This document shows, piece after piece, positions 49,554 through 57,380 of a DNA stretch of 64,000 nucleotides. Position numbers and translations under genes: made by a program. The stretch is from CAZISM01 sp964541895 (lineage in GTDB: Bacteria; Zhuqueibacterota; Zhuqueibacteria; Residuimicrobiales; Residuimicrobiaceae): assembly GCA_964541895.1 (NCBI GenBank), contig CAZISM010000005.1, positions 33,822-97,821 of the forward strand. Direction: 5' to 3'. The notes under the pieces were generated by a model that had not been told where the DNA came from, searched no databases, and worked only from the letters and a program-made list of their open reading frames with translations. Numbering within the stretch: position 1 is the stretch's first letter; each line of letters opens with the position of its first letter.

Positions 49554-49598
49554 TGGTCGACCAAACGGTCGAACAAACCGACCAGGCCGTCGACGGCC
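49554..49598. promoter_or_regulatory. Cluster of dyads, possible enhancer for the sigma-54 activator
   Basis: TGGTCGACCA (49554-49563) and GGCCGTCGACGGCC (49585-49598) are perfect palindromes, and CGGT...ACCG lies between them. They end about 70 bases before the -24 element, where NtrC-type activators normally bind. The likely binder is the regulator encoded at 51613. This is inference. Confidence 0.45.
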
Positions 49599-49669
49599 GA
49601 GTATATCGAGTTTGTTGGTAACTATTGTAACTTTATTAATAATAATGAAATAATACTGCTTGAACTATT

Positions 49670-49685
49670 TGGCACGACAGTTGCT
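49670..49685 (+). promoter_or_regulatory. Sigma-54 (-24/-12) promoter
   Basis: TGGCACG (49670-49676), 4 bases, then TTGCT (49681-49685) fits the sigma-54 consensus TGGCACG-N4-TTGCW at every position. Transcription would begin near 49697, giving a leader of ~50 bases to the ATG at 49747. A sigma-54-dependent activator and a kinase gene lie 2-5 kb downstream. Confidence 0.85.
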
Positions 49686-49746
49686 AAAGGTTATAGTGTT
49701 CAGGCCTGATTTGAACAGAAAACACTAACCTAGAAAGGAATTTGAT

Positions 49747-50367
49747 ATGAAACTGAGCACCCTGTTTTACCTGACCGTGGCCATGGGATTGGCCCTTTTC
49801 AGTCTGGCCATTGCGCAAACCGAAACGCCGGAGCCTGTTACCCCGCCTGTAGAGCACGGCATTAATTTCGTCGATGCCAATGGCGATGGATTCAATGACA
49901 ATGCTCCTGATTCTGATGGCGATGGCATTCCCAACGGCCAGGATCCCGATTACGTCAAGGCCGGCCTCGGCCAGGGCGCTGGCGCCGCCTTTGTGGATGA
50001 GAACGGCGACGGCATCAACGACAACGCCCCGGATGCGGACGGTGATGGTGTTCCCAACGGCCAGGATCCGGATTATGTCCAGGCCGGCATGGGCCGCGGC
50101 GCCGGCAAAGGCGGTCGCATGAACAATTTTGTCGATGAAGACGGCGATGGCATCAATGATCGTTTGATCGACAGCGACAACGATGGTATTCCCAATTGCC
50201 AGGATTCGGACTGGGTGAAACCGCAGGACGGCACCGGTCAACAGATCGGCCGTGGCACCAGAATGGGCAAAGGCTTTGGCTCCAGCACCACCGCTGGCGC
50301 AGCGGCAACCGGAACCGGCAGCGGCGTGACCGGCGGCAAGGGCTCTGGCTTTGGCAGGAATCGCTAG
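49747..50367 (+). CDS. Secreted protein with three calcium-loop (thrombospondin-3-like) repeats
   Basis: The ATG at 49747 follows AGAAAGGAATTTGAT. The 206-residue protein has a signal peptide (MKLSTLFYLTVAMGLALFSLAIA). Three units follow, each with paired Asp loops: FVDANGDGFNDNAPDSDGDG (~40), FVDENGDGINDNAPDADGDG (~83) and FVDEDGDGINDRLIDSDNDG (~128). The units end PNGQDPDYV or PNCQDSDWV. DxNxDG loops of this sort bind calcium in thrombospondin and dockerin folds. Gly-rich linkers (AGLGQGAGA, AGMGRGAGKG) separate the units, and the last ~45 residues are a Gly/Ala/Thr tail. It is directly under the sigma-54 promoter. A structural, adhesive or calcium-storing role outside the cell is possible; no enzyme site is seen. 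Confidence 0.88.
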   Translation: MKLSTLFYLTVAMGLALFSLAIAQTETPEPVTPPVEHGINFVDANGDGFNDNAPDSDGDGIPNGQDPDYVKAGLGQGAGAAFVDENGDGINDNAPDADGDGVPNGQDPDYVQAGMGRGAGKGGRMNNFVDEDGDGINDRLIDSDNDGIPNCQDSDWVKPQDGTGQQIGRGTRMGKGFGSSTTAGAAATGTGSGVTGGKGSGFGRNR

Positions 50368-50410
50368 TCTGCCATGGTGCAGTCAAAGGTAGTCTCAGAT
50401 CAAACAGAGT

Positions 50411-50444
50411 CGCCAGCCCCGAGGCCATAACCCCGGGGCTGGCG
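50411..50444 (+). terminator. Strong hairpin between the calcium-loop and barrel genes
   Basis: CGCCAGCCCCG and CGGGGCTGGCG form a perfect 11-bp stem with a 12-base loop, followed by TATTATAATAAATT rather than a clean U-tract. It may partly terminate or stabilise the upstream mRNA, so that the secreted protein is made in excess of the barrel protein. Confidence 0.6.
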
Positions 50445-50468
50445 TATTATAATAAATTAAAGAGTGCG

Positions 50469-51596
50469 ATGATGAAACGTTATATCCTGTTTATAGTCCT
50501 GTTGCCGGCGCTGCTGCCGGCGCAAGCAAGCATGGAGCTGGAGGCAGAGAGCGGTTATACCAGCAATGCGTTCAACAATTATACGCAGGCGCCGGATTAC
50601 TATACGGGTCTGTCCGTTCAAGCCAATTATGACCGTATCGTTGAGGACTCGGGCTGGCGCGGTTTTTATTCCGGTTCGGTGGCAGCATTCAAACAGTATC
50701 AGGACCGCACCTACCAGATGCACGGGATCGGGATGTCTCATTACCGGCAATGGAGTGACAAGGGCCATCGCTGGCAATCGGGCCTGACCGTGCAAAAGCG
50801 GCTGCACAGCGAAGAGTATCGCTGGTATGAGCTGCAGCAGCTGTCCGCCTACAGCAATGCGAAATGGCTGTTATCCGAATCTCTGTATCTCTATGCGGGC
50901 GTCAATCTACTCTACCGTGACTACACTCTGTTCAAGGCGTTTTCTTACGGACAGCGCAGCCTCTTTGTACGGACCAGCTGGTTTTCGCCAACCGGCACCT
51001 CGGTTTCGGTCGAAGGTAATTTTCTGGTCAAGAATTATCTCAACCCGGCGACCACGCCTGGTCCGGCTGAATTGCCCGATCTCGTTGCCGTGGGGGATGG
51101 TGACAGCCGGCAGCTGGTAGTGGGCCTTCGGCTGGCGCAATCGTTATCGCCGTCCGTCGGCGTCAGCCTGGCTTTGTCGCAGCGGCACAATTTGACCAAC
51201 AGCCTGCGCTATCTGGGCGATCCGGAAGGATTTTATTACTCGGATGAAGAGCTGTTCGATGACGTATACGGGTATCACGGGATGGATGTGTCGCCGACCG
51301 TTAAAAAGCTGTTCAGCCACGGCATTTCGCTCAGCCTGGGCGCGACCTGGCAACACAAGCAGTATGATAATCGTTTGGCGGCCCGGAGCGACGGTTCCTA
51401 CTATGACGATTTGCGGTTGCGCGACGACCAACGTTCATTGCTGTATCTGGGCGTGGAGAAAAAGTGGTCGCTGCATCCGTCGTTGACGCCGCTGGTGTTG
51501 TCGTTGCGTTACACTCGCATCTGGAATCAGTCGAACGACGCCTATTACAACTATAACACCGGCTGGTTCGGCCTGAGCATGTCGCAGTCGTTTTAA
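50469..51596 (+). CDS. Predicted outer-membrane beta-barrel protein
   Basis: Starts at ATG 50469 (ATG 50472 is equally possible); the open frame runs further upstream but only here does a signal peptide begin (MMKRYILFIVLLPALLPAQA). The mature ~355 residues consist of alternating short amphipathic strands rich in Tyr, Trp, Ser and Gly, such as GLSVQANYDRIV, SLYLYAGVNLLYRDYTLF and LSLSLGATWQHKQYDN-like segments. They end in GLSMSQSF, with the terminal Phe required by the BAM machinery. No family is recognised. It is 101 bases after the calcium-loop gene and probably belongs to the same sigma-54 transcript. It might anchor or export that protein. Confidence 0.75.
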   Translation: MMKRYILFIVLLPALLPAQASMELEAESGYTSNAFNNYTQAPDYYTGLSVQANYDRIVEDSGWRGFYSGSVAAFKQYQDRTYQMHGIGMSHYRQWSDKGHRWQSGLTVQKRLHSEEYRWYELQQLSAYSNAKWLLSESLYLYAGVNLLYRDYTLFKAFSYGQRSLFVRTSWFSPTGTSVSVEGNFLVKNYLNPATTPGPAELPDLVAVGDGDSRQLVVGLRLAQSLSPSVGVSLALSQRHNLTNSLRYLGDPEGFYYSDEELFDDVYGYHGMDVSPTVKKLFSHGISLSLGATWQHKQYDNRLAARSDGSYYDDLRLRDDQRSLLYLGVEKKWSLHPSLTPLVLSLRYTRIWNQSNDAYYNYNTGWFGLSMSQSF

Positions 51597-51612
51597 CTGC
51601 CGCGGCTTCTCG

Positions 51613-52968
51613 TTATTTCAGTTCATATTTTTTCAATTTGTAGCGCAGATGGCGCTCGCTCATGCCCAGGCTTTTGGCGGCGCGACTCTGATTGCCTTCG
51701 GCTTCGGCCAGCGCGGTTCGGATGAGCCGGATCTCCAGGGCCTCGACCTGATCCTGGAAGGAGCCGCCGTCGGGCACATCGCCGGTCGCTGCCGTGGCAG
51801 ACAGGTGGCGCGGCAGATCCTGCGTGGTGATCAAATCTTCCCTGCACAATACCACCGCCTGCTCTATGATATTTTCCAGTTCGCGCACATTTCCCGGATA
51901 GTGATATTTGATGAGCAGATCCATGGCTTCCCGCGAGAGGCCCTGCACCGGTTTGGCGTTGAGATCGCTGAACTTTTTTACAAAATGGCCGGCCAGGGTC
52001 GGGATATCGCTGCGCCGTTCGCGCAACGGCGGCAGCTCGATGCGCACCACGTTCAGGCGATAATAAAAATCTTCGCGAAATTGTCCCTCTTTCATCAACG
52101 CATCCAACGATCGGTTGGTGGCGGCGATGAGGCGGACGTCCACCTGTATGGCTTCGGCCGAGCCCACCCGTTCAAAGGCCTGCTGCTGCAACACACGCAA
52201 CAATTTAATCTGCAATCCCAAAGGGATATCGCCCACTTCATCGATGAACAGCGTACCACCGTCGGCCAGCTCGAATCGGCCTTTGCGGAATTTGTCCGCG
52301 CCGGTGAACGCGCCTTTTTCGTGGCCAAACAGTTCGCTTTCCAGAAGTTGTTCCGGCAAGGCGGCCATATTGACCGCCATGAAGGGTTTGGTGGCGCGCG
52401 GGCTGGCCAGATGGATGGCTCGGGCGACCAGCTCTTTGCCGGTGCCGCTTTCGCCGAGAACCAGCACCGTCGCTTTGCTGGCCGCCGCTCTGCCGGCAAT
52501 GCTGAGGCATTCCTGCATGGCCGGACTGGAGGTGATGATGCCGCGAAAATGGTTCTGTTCCTGCACCATTTCCCGCAGCCGGGCGATTTCCGAGCGCAAT
52601 GTTTTGGTTTCCACTGCTTTGGCCACGATCAGGTCGACCTGTTCCAGGTCGATGGGTTTGGTGAGAAAATCCATGGCGCCCTCTTTCATGGCCGCCACTG
52701 CCTGATCGAGACTGCCGTAGGCGGTCATGAGAATCACGCTGACTTCCGGATTGAAGGCTTTGATGTGTTGCAGCAACTGGCGGCCGTCCATTTCCGGCAT
52801 GCGCAGATCCGACAGGGTGATGTCAACCGGGTGACGTTGCACCAGCTCCAGCGCTTCGGCACCGCTGCCGGCCTGTAACACAGTGTAGCCTTTTTTACTG
52901 AGAAAACCAGCCAGTGATTGCCGTTGCGCCGGCTCGTCATCTACGATGAGTATGGTATGTTTTGCCAT
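51613..52968 (-). CDS. Sigma-54-dependent response regulator (NtrC/AtoC type)
   Basis: The 451-residue protein has the full NtrC layout. The receiver domain (1-120) has the acidic pair DDE at 10-12 and phospho-acceptor Asp54 in TLSDLRMPEMDG. The AAA+ domain (~145-380) has Walker A LGESGTGKELVA (~171) and the sigma-54 contact loop EKGAFTGADK (~219). The C-terminal Fis-type HTH contains AEGNQSRAAKSLGMSERHLR (~422-441). When phosphorylated it opens sigma-54 promoters with ATP. The ATG at 52968 is 9 bases after the kinase stop, so the two form a two-component pair. The consensus promoter at 49670, behind its 3' end, is the obvious candidate target. Confidence 0.96.
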   Translation of the reverse strand: MAKHTILIVDDEPAQRQSLAGFLSKKGYTVLQAGSGAEALELVQRHPVDITLSDLRMPEMDGRQLLQHIKAFNPEVSVILMTAYGSLDQAVAAMKEGAMDFLTKPIDLEQVDLIVAKAVETKTLRSEIARLREMVQEQNHFRGIITSSPAMQECLSIAGRAAASKATVLVLGESGTGKELVARAIHLASPRATKPFMAVNMAALPEQLLESELFGHEKGAFTGADKFRKGRFELADGGTLFIDEVGDIPLGLQIKLLRVLQQQAFERVGSAEAIQVDVRLIAATNRSLDALMKEGQFREDFYYRLNVVRIELPPLRERRSDIPTLAGHFVKKFSDLNAKPVQGLSREAMDLLIKYHYPGNVRELENIIEQAVVLCREDLITTQDLPRHLSATAATGDVPDGGSFQDQVEALEIRLIRTALAEAEGNQSRAAKSLGMSERHLRYKLKKYELK

Positions 52969-52977
52969 AGTGTTCCG

Positions 52978-55026
52978 CTATCCCAATTCGATGGTGAAGG
53001 TGGTTCCCTGTCCGGGGCGGCTTTCGACCGTGATGACGCCGTCATGTTGTGCGACGATCTGTTGCACGATGGCCAGGCCAAGACCGGTGCCTTTTTCCCG
53101 GGTTGTAAAATAGAGATGAAATATTTTAGGCAGATCCTGCTCGCTGATGCCGTGGCCGGTGTCTCTGATGGTTATGCGAACGTTATCCTGAACAGGCTCA
53201 CAGCTTATGGTAAGGCGGTCGCCGGGCTGGCAGGCGTCGAGGCTGTTTTGCGCCAGGTTCCAGATCGCCTGCTGCAGCTTGTCGGCGTCGACCATAATGG
53301 CCGGCGTTTCGGAACAGAGGACCTCCAGTTGCACACCTTTGGCGCTGCACCCCGGCGCCAGCAGCGTGCCCCAGCCTTGCAGCAGCGAATCGAGGCGCGC
53401 CGGCTGTTTATTCAGCGGCGCAGGTCTTGAGAATTGCAGAAACTGCTGCACGATGTCGTTGATGCGTCTGCTCTCCGACACCAGCGTGGTCGTGAGCAGC
53501 AGGTATTCTTCCTGCTCGGCAGAAGGCTTGAATTCGAGGCGCAGGCGCTGGCCGATCATGCTGATGGCGTTGAGCGGATTACGAATTTCATGCGCCACGC
53601 CCGATGCGAGATGGCCCATGGCGTTGAGCTGATCCTGGCGTTTAATGTGCTCCTGCAGCCGTTTCTGTTCCGTTAGGTCGCGCAGCACGGCAAACACCGT
53701 GTCCGGCCGGCCCTGCTCATCGTGCAAGACCGTGATCGAGCCCTGCACAACGACTCGGCGACTGCCGATAGTGATCGTCTCCTCAAGATAGGGCCGGTCC
53801 TGCTGTTCCTGCCAGACAGAGGACAACCAGGGGCAGACGGCGGCCAGCGCCTGCTCGCAGGGCCTGCCGAGCACGGCCGGCGTAGGCACCCTCAGCAGAC
53901 GCTCGGCAGCGAGATTGAACTGGGAGATCTGGCCGTGCTGGTCGATGGCGATGACCGCATCGTTCATGTTGGTCATGATGCTGCTGGTCTGGTCTTTGAT
54001 GCGATGATAGTCTTTTTGCAGCGTTCGGTAATTCTGCACACTGAAGGCAAAATGAAAGAGCACAACGCCGATCATCAGAAAGAGCAGGGATTGCAGAATG
54101 ACCCGCTGGCGTGCGGATTTTTCCGCTTCATGCATATGAGGGGTTGCCAGGCCTATGCGCAGAATGGTGCGGCCGAAGGAGCCGGATTCCAGTGATTGGG
54201 CGATTTCCAGTATCTCTTCATCCCGATACAGGGTGAATCGGCTGTAAATAGCCGTGTCCGCCAGCACGGCCTGCAGAAACGGTTCGGAATCGATGGTGCT
54301 GATCTCGCTGACGCCGCGCGAGCCGAGGATGACCTCTTCGCGATTCTGCAACACGCCGTAGCGAATATCCGGGATGCTGTCCAGATAGCGCATAAAGCTG
54401 CCGGCGCCGATGGTCTGACGAAACGCGAGCATTTCTTGGGCGTCCACGTTTACAGTGATGGCGCCGCCACGGCGACGCGCTTTGGCTACGGCAAACCGCT
54501 GGCTGCTGCCAAAGCGGCCTTGGCGAAGGCCCAGTATCATTTCGTCGGCTTCGCCGCGCAACACCGGTTGCAGTTGCATGCGGGGACCACCCCCGCCGCC
54601 CCCGCCGCGGCCGGCTTCCGCCAGATTGCTTAATACCATGGCGCCGTTGCGATCGAACACATTGATGCGGAAGAGCTGGTTCATGGCTGACAATTCCTGC
54701 AGCGTGGCCGGTGTCAGCCTTTTTTCATAATCCAGCTTTTCCAGGTAACGGGCGTTGTCGAACAGCCGGTCGGTGAGTATCTGTTCCACATACTCTAATG
54801 AGACGGCCGCATCCATCAGACCTTTTCGGGTTAATGACAGCAGCGAATGCGCCTCCTCCTGCAGCAGGTGGGAAAATTCCTTACGCGTGCTGTGAATTTC
54901 CACCGCTGCATACAGAGTCAAAATAAGACTCAACACCACGGTAATACCGATGAGCAGTCGTGGATTCACCTGGAGGAAAGAAGCGGCCAGGGATTTTAAG
55001 GACGAGGTTTGCGGAGTGATTTGCAT
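52978..55026 (-). CDS. Membrane sensor histidine kinase, partner of the NtrC-type regulator
   Basis: The 682-residue protein has a membrane helix at ~23-45 (RLLIGITVVLSLILTLYAAV) and a second at ~310-330. The ~260-residue periplasmic sensor between them contains a run of seven glycines. A PAS domain (~355-450) precedes the HisKA domain with the phospho-acceptor His in SGVAHEIRNPLNAISM (~477). The ATPase domain has the N box NLAQNSLDA (~591), DTGHGISEQDL (~619) and GTGLGLAIVQQ (~647). It is expected to sense an external or envelope signal and phosphorylate the regulator encoded next to it. No known ligand-binding motif is recognised in the sensor. Confidence 0.93.
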   Translation of the reverse strand: MQITPQTSSLKSLAASFLQVNPRLLIGITVVLSLILTLYAAVEIHSTRKEFSHLLQEEAHSLLSLTRKGLMDAAVSLEYVEQILTDRLFDNARYLEKLDYEKRLTPATLQELSAMNQLFRINVFDRNGAMVLSNLAEAGRGGGGGGGPRMQLQPVLRGEADEMILGLRQGRFGSSQRFAVAKARRRGGAITVNVDAQEMLAFRQTIGAGSFMRYLDSIPDIRYGVLQNREEVILGSRGVSEISTIDSEPFLQAVLADTAIYSRFTLYRDEEILEIAQSLESGSFGRTILRIGLATPHMHEAEKSARQRVILQSLLFLMIGVVLFHFAFSVQNYRTLQKDYHRIKDQTSSIMTNMNDAVIAIDQHGQISQFNLAAERLLRVPTPAVLGRPCEQALAAVCPWLSSVWQEQQDRPYLEETITIGSRRVVVQGSITVLHDEQGRPDTVFAVLRDLTEQKRLQEHIKRQDQLNAMGHLASGVAHEIRNPLNAISMIGQRLRLEFKPSAEQEEYLLLTTTLVSESRRINDIVQQFLQFSRPAPLNKQPARLDSLLQGWGTLLAPGCSAKGVQLEVLCSETPAIMVDADKLQQAIWNLAQNSLDACQPGDRLTISCEPVQDNVRITIRDTGHGISEQDLPKIFHLYFTTREKGTGLGLAIVQQIVAQHDGVITVESRPGQGTTFTIELG

Positions 55027-55305
55027 GTTTGATCCCGATTTTTCAGACTGTCTAAAGTAAAAAATATTGCGTACAATACAAAACGAAAAACAACCGCCGG
55101 GATTGTGCGACCGATAAATTTTTTGTATATTCCCTTATACGGATTGACCGAAACCAAATGTCCGGCATGTATTGACCACTCGGCGGCTAATAAAGTGATC
55201 TGGTCCGCAGGCCGTCGCTGTTCCGGCCGGTAACATCCGGGTCATGCGACGATCGCCGGATTGATCCCCCGCGGGGAGTTCACCTTTGCAGCGATGAGGT
55301 TCAAT

Positions 55306-57375
55306 ATGCGAATACGTTCGCAGCAAGCTCTTCTCGTTCTGGCCGTCGCCGGTGTAGCGGTGATGGCGGCCTGGTCGCCGTTGTCCGCCAAGGCTGTGGA
55401 AAACGACCGGCTGCGGCTTTTGTTGGGCCATGACCGGCAGGGATTTCCCTGCATCAAACGGCTGGAGTGGCGTTCCACGCACCGGGCCATATTCGAACAC
55501 CAGGAGGAAGCGACAGCCGCCGCCTTGTTCTGGCTGCCGGAAGAGTGGATCAACGATCCTGGGCCGGCACGGCCTGGGGAGTGGAAGGTGTCACCCGATT
55601 CTATTTTTATCCACGCGACCTGCGAACGGCGTCTGCGTCACCTGCTGGTCCGCTGGCACGTGCAGTTGATGCGGCACGAGGAGCTCTTTCGGGTGCACCT
55701 GGAGTTGGTGGCGGATTCCGCTCTGGCCGTAGAATGGTTTCCCGTCTGGAGTTTTTCCTGGAACCGGCAGGGCCAGCCGCCGCTGTTAAAGAGCTGGCAA
55801 GCTCTCTCTTATCAGCCGCAGCAGCAGGAGTGGTCCGCGCCTGCACGGACGGTGCTGGGCTCCAACCGCTACAGTTCGGACGGCGAAGAGGAGGATGGTG
55901 AAAACAGCGGCCGCCTGGGGCAACTGCCTTTCTGGCAGCTGGAGGATGGCGCACATCGATTGGGATTTTCTCTTGCCTGGTGCGGGGGCTGGCGAGCCGA
56001 GCTCTCTGTAAACGCCTCTGCCACGAATCTGCGCACCTGGCTGCCGCCTGCAGAAACCCAACTCAAGCTGGGCGCCGGTGAATCGATGCACGGGCCGGCG
56101 TTGACGGTATATGTCCAGAAAAAAGGCGAGGAGCGTTACGATCGCGCCGCCTGGTTCAGCCAGCGTCAGGCGCTGGCGCAGGCGCTGTATCCACAGCCGG
56201 CGGCCAGCTTTCCGCTGATTTACAATCACTGGTATTCGGTTCGATTCAAGCTGGACGGTGATTTTATCACCAGTCAGGCCCGGGCGGTGCAGGAGCTCGG
56301 CTTTGACGTGTTTGTTGTCGATGCCGGCTGGTACGACTCGGTGGGCGACTGGACCCCGTCGCGGAGCAAATTCCGGGCAGGCGAATTCGAGCAGGCTCTG
56401 GCAGAGGTTCGTCGTTTCGGCATTGCCACAGGACTGTGGAGCTGCCCATGGCTGGTGGCGGTGCAGGGCAACACCCTGCCGCCGCAGGTGGACCGTCCCG
56501 GCCTGTATCGAGAATTTATGCAGGCCTATGCTCTTGATCTGGCGGGCAGCCATTTTTCCGAACAACTGCTGGATCACATCCGTCATCTCTATCAGGATTA
56601 CGGCATGAGATGGTGGAAATACGACCAGGAGTTCCTCGGCGAGCAGACGCGTCAGGGCGCCATGAAGAACATGCTGGCGCTGCAAAACAGTCTGACCGCG
56701 GTGCGCCGGCATTTCCCGGATCTGGTGATTGAAAATTGTATGAGCGGCGGTCGCATGATCAACGAATTTACGGATGCGATCTCTTCCATCCATTGGATCC
56801 GTGACGGCAGCCGTAACGGCTTGCAGCACTTAAGCAGCAACGTCGTCGAAGCGCTGGGCGCCGCACAGCTCCTGCCGCTGCACAAGGTGCAGCGCTGGAC
56901 CAATCGCATCGACGAGATCGCCGATGAAAACCTGCTGCGCGACTATTGCCGCAGCGCCATGATCGGCAGTTGGGGCGTCTCGGCGGATCTGCGTAAACTT
57001 TCATCAGCCCAGAAAGCACAGCTGCTGACTCTGGTGGCACAATACCGAACCCTGAACGGGTATAAACGATCCAATATTTTTGAAATCGGATTTTCAGCAG
57101 CACGCCAGCTTGCCGCGATCACCTATGTCAACGCATCGGCGGACTCGGCGGCTGTGCTGGCCTTTCGGCTTGGCGAGACCAACGAAACGGGCCAGGAGCT
57201 GCCGGTGCGCGGCTTAAAATCCCTGGCCCGTTATCGCATCACGGATGTGGATACCGGCACAGAGATGTTCCGCACCGGCAAAGAGTGTGCAGAGAAAGGA
57301 TGGCGTGTGGACTGGCCCGGCCATCGTCGTTCCGGTTTGTACTATCTCGTGATCGATCCGGCCGGGTCGCGATAA
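55306..57375 (+). CDS. Secreted GH36-type alpha-galactosidase
   Basis: ATG 55306 is preferred because GATGAGGT precedes it and a leader follows (MRIRSQQALLVLAVAGVAVMAA). TTG 55261 and ATG 55294 are alternatives. The 689-residue protein has an N-terminal beta-supersandwich and a TIM barrel with VFVVDAGWYDSVGDWTPSR (~340), the nucleophile Asp in MRWWKYDQEFLG (~440) and the NCMSGGRMINEFTD segment (~480) carrying the acid/base region. These are the GH36 marks. The enzyme releases terminal alpha-linked galactose, or N-acetylgalactosamine in some members, here in the periplasm. A broader alpha-glycosidase specificity cannot be ruled out. Confidence 0.88.
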   Translation: MRIRSQQALLVLAVAGVAVMAAWSPLSAKAVENDRLRLLLGHDRQGFPCIKRLEWRSTHRAIFEHQEEATAAALFWLPEEWINDPGPARPGEWKVSPDSIFIHATCERRLRHLLVRWHVQLMRHEELFRVHLELVADSALAVEWFPVWSFSWNRQGQPPLLKSWQALSYQPQQQEWSAPARTVLGSNRYSSDGEEEDGENSGRLGQLPFWQLEDGAHRLGFSLAWCGGWRAELSVNASATNLRTWLPPAETQLKLGAGESMHGPALTVYVQKKGEERYDRAAWFSQRQALAQALYPQPAASFPLIYNHWYSVRFKLDGDFITSQARAVQELGFDVFVVDAGWYDSVGDWTPSRSKFRAGEFEQALAEVRRFGIATGLWSCPWLVAVQGNTLPPQVDRPGLYREFMQAYALDLAGSHFSEQLLDHIRHLYQDYGMRWWKYDQEFLGEQTRQGAMKNMLALQNSLTAVRRHFPDLVIENCMSGGRMINEFTDAISSIHWIRDGSRNGLQHLSSNVVEALGAAQLLPLHKVQRWTNRIDEIADENLLRDYCRSAMIGSWGVSADLRKLSSAQKAQLLTLVAQYRTLNGYKRSNIFEIGFSAARQLAAITYVNASADSAAVLAFRLGETNETGQELPVRGLKSLARYRITDVDTGTEMFRTGKECAEKGWRVDWPGHRRSGLYYLVIDPAGSR

Positions 57376-57380
57376 CGATC

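Larger units (their letters stand above)
49078..49746. other. Intergenic region, 669 bases, with repeats and regulatory dyads
   Basis: The region holds a GAGGCCA/TGGCCTC dyad (49092-49117), REP copies 2 and 3, a GCGGTGA/TCACCGC hairpin (49358-49376), a TCAACTC/GAGTTGA dyad (49394-49420), a 20-codon frame from ATG 49423, the upstream dyads and the sigma-54 promoter. No full gene is present. Confidence 0.7.
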
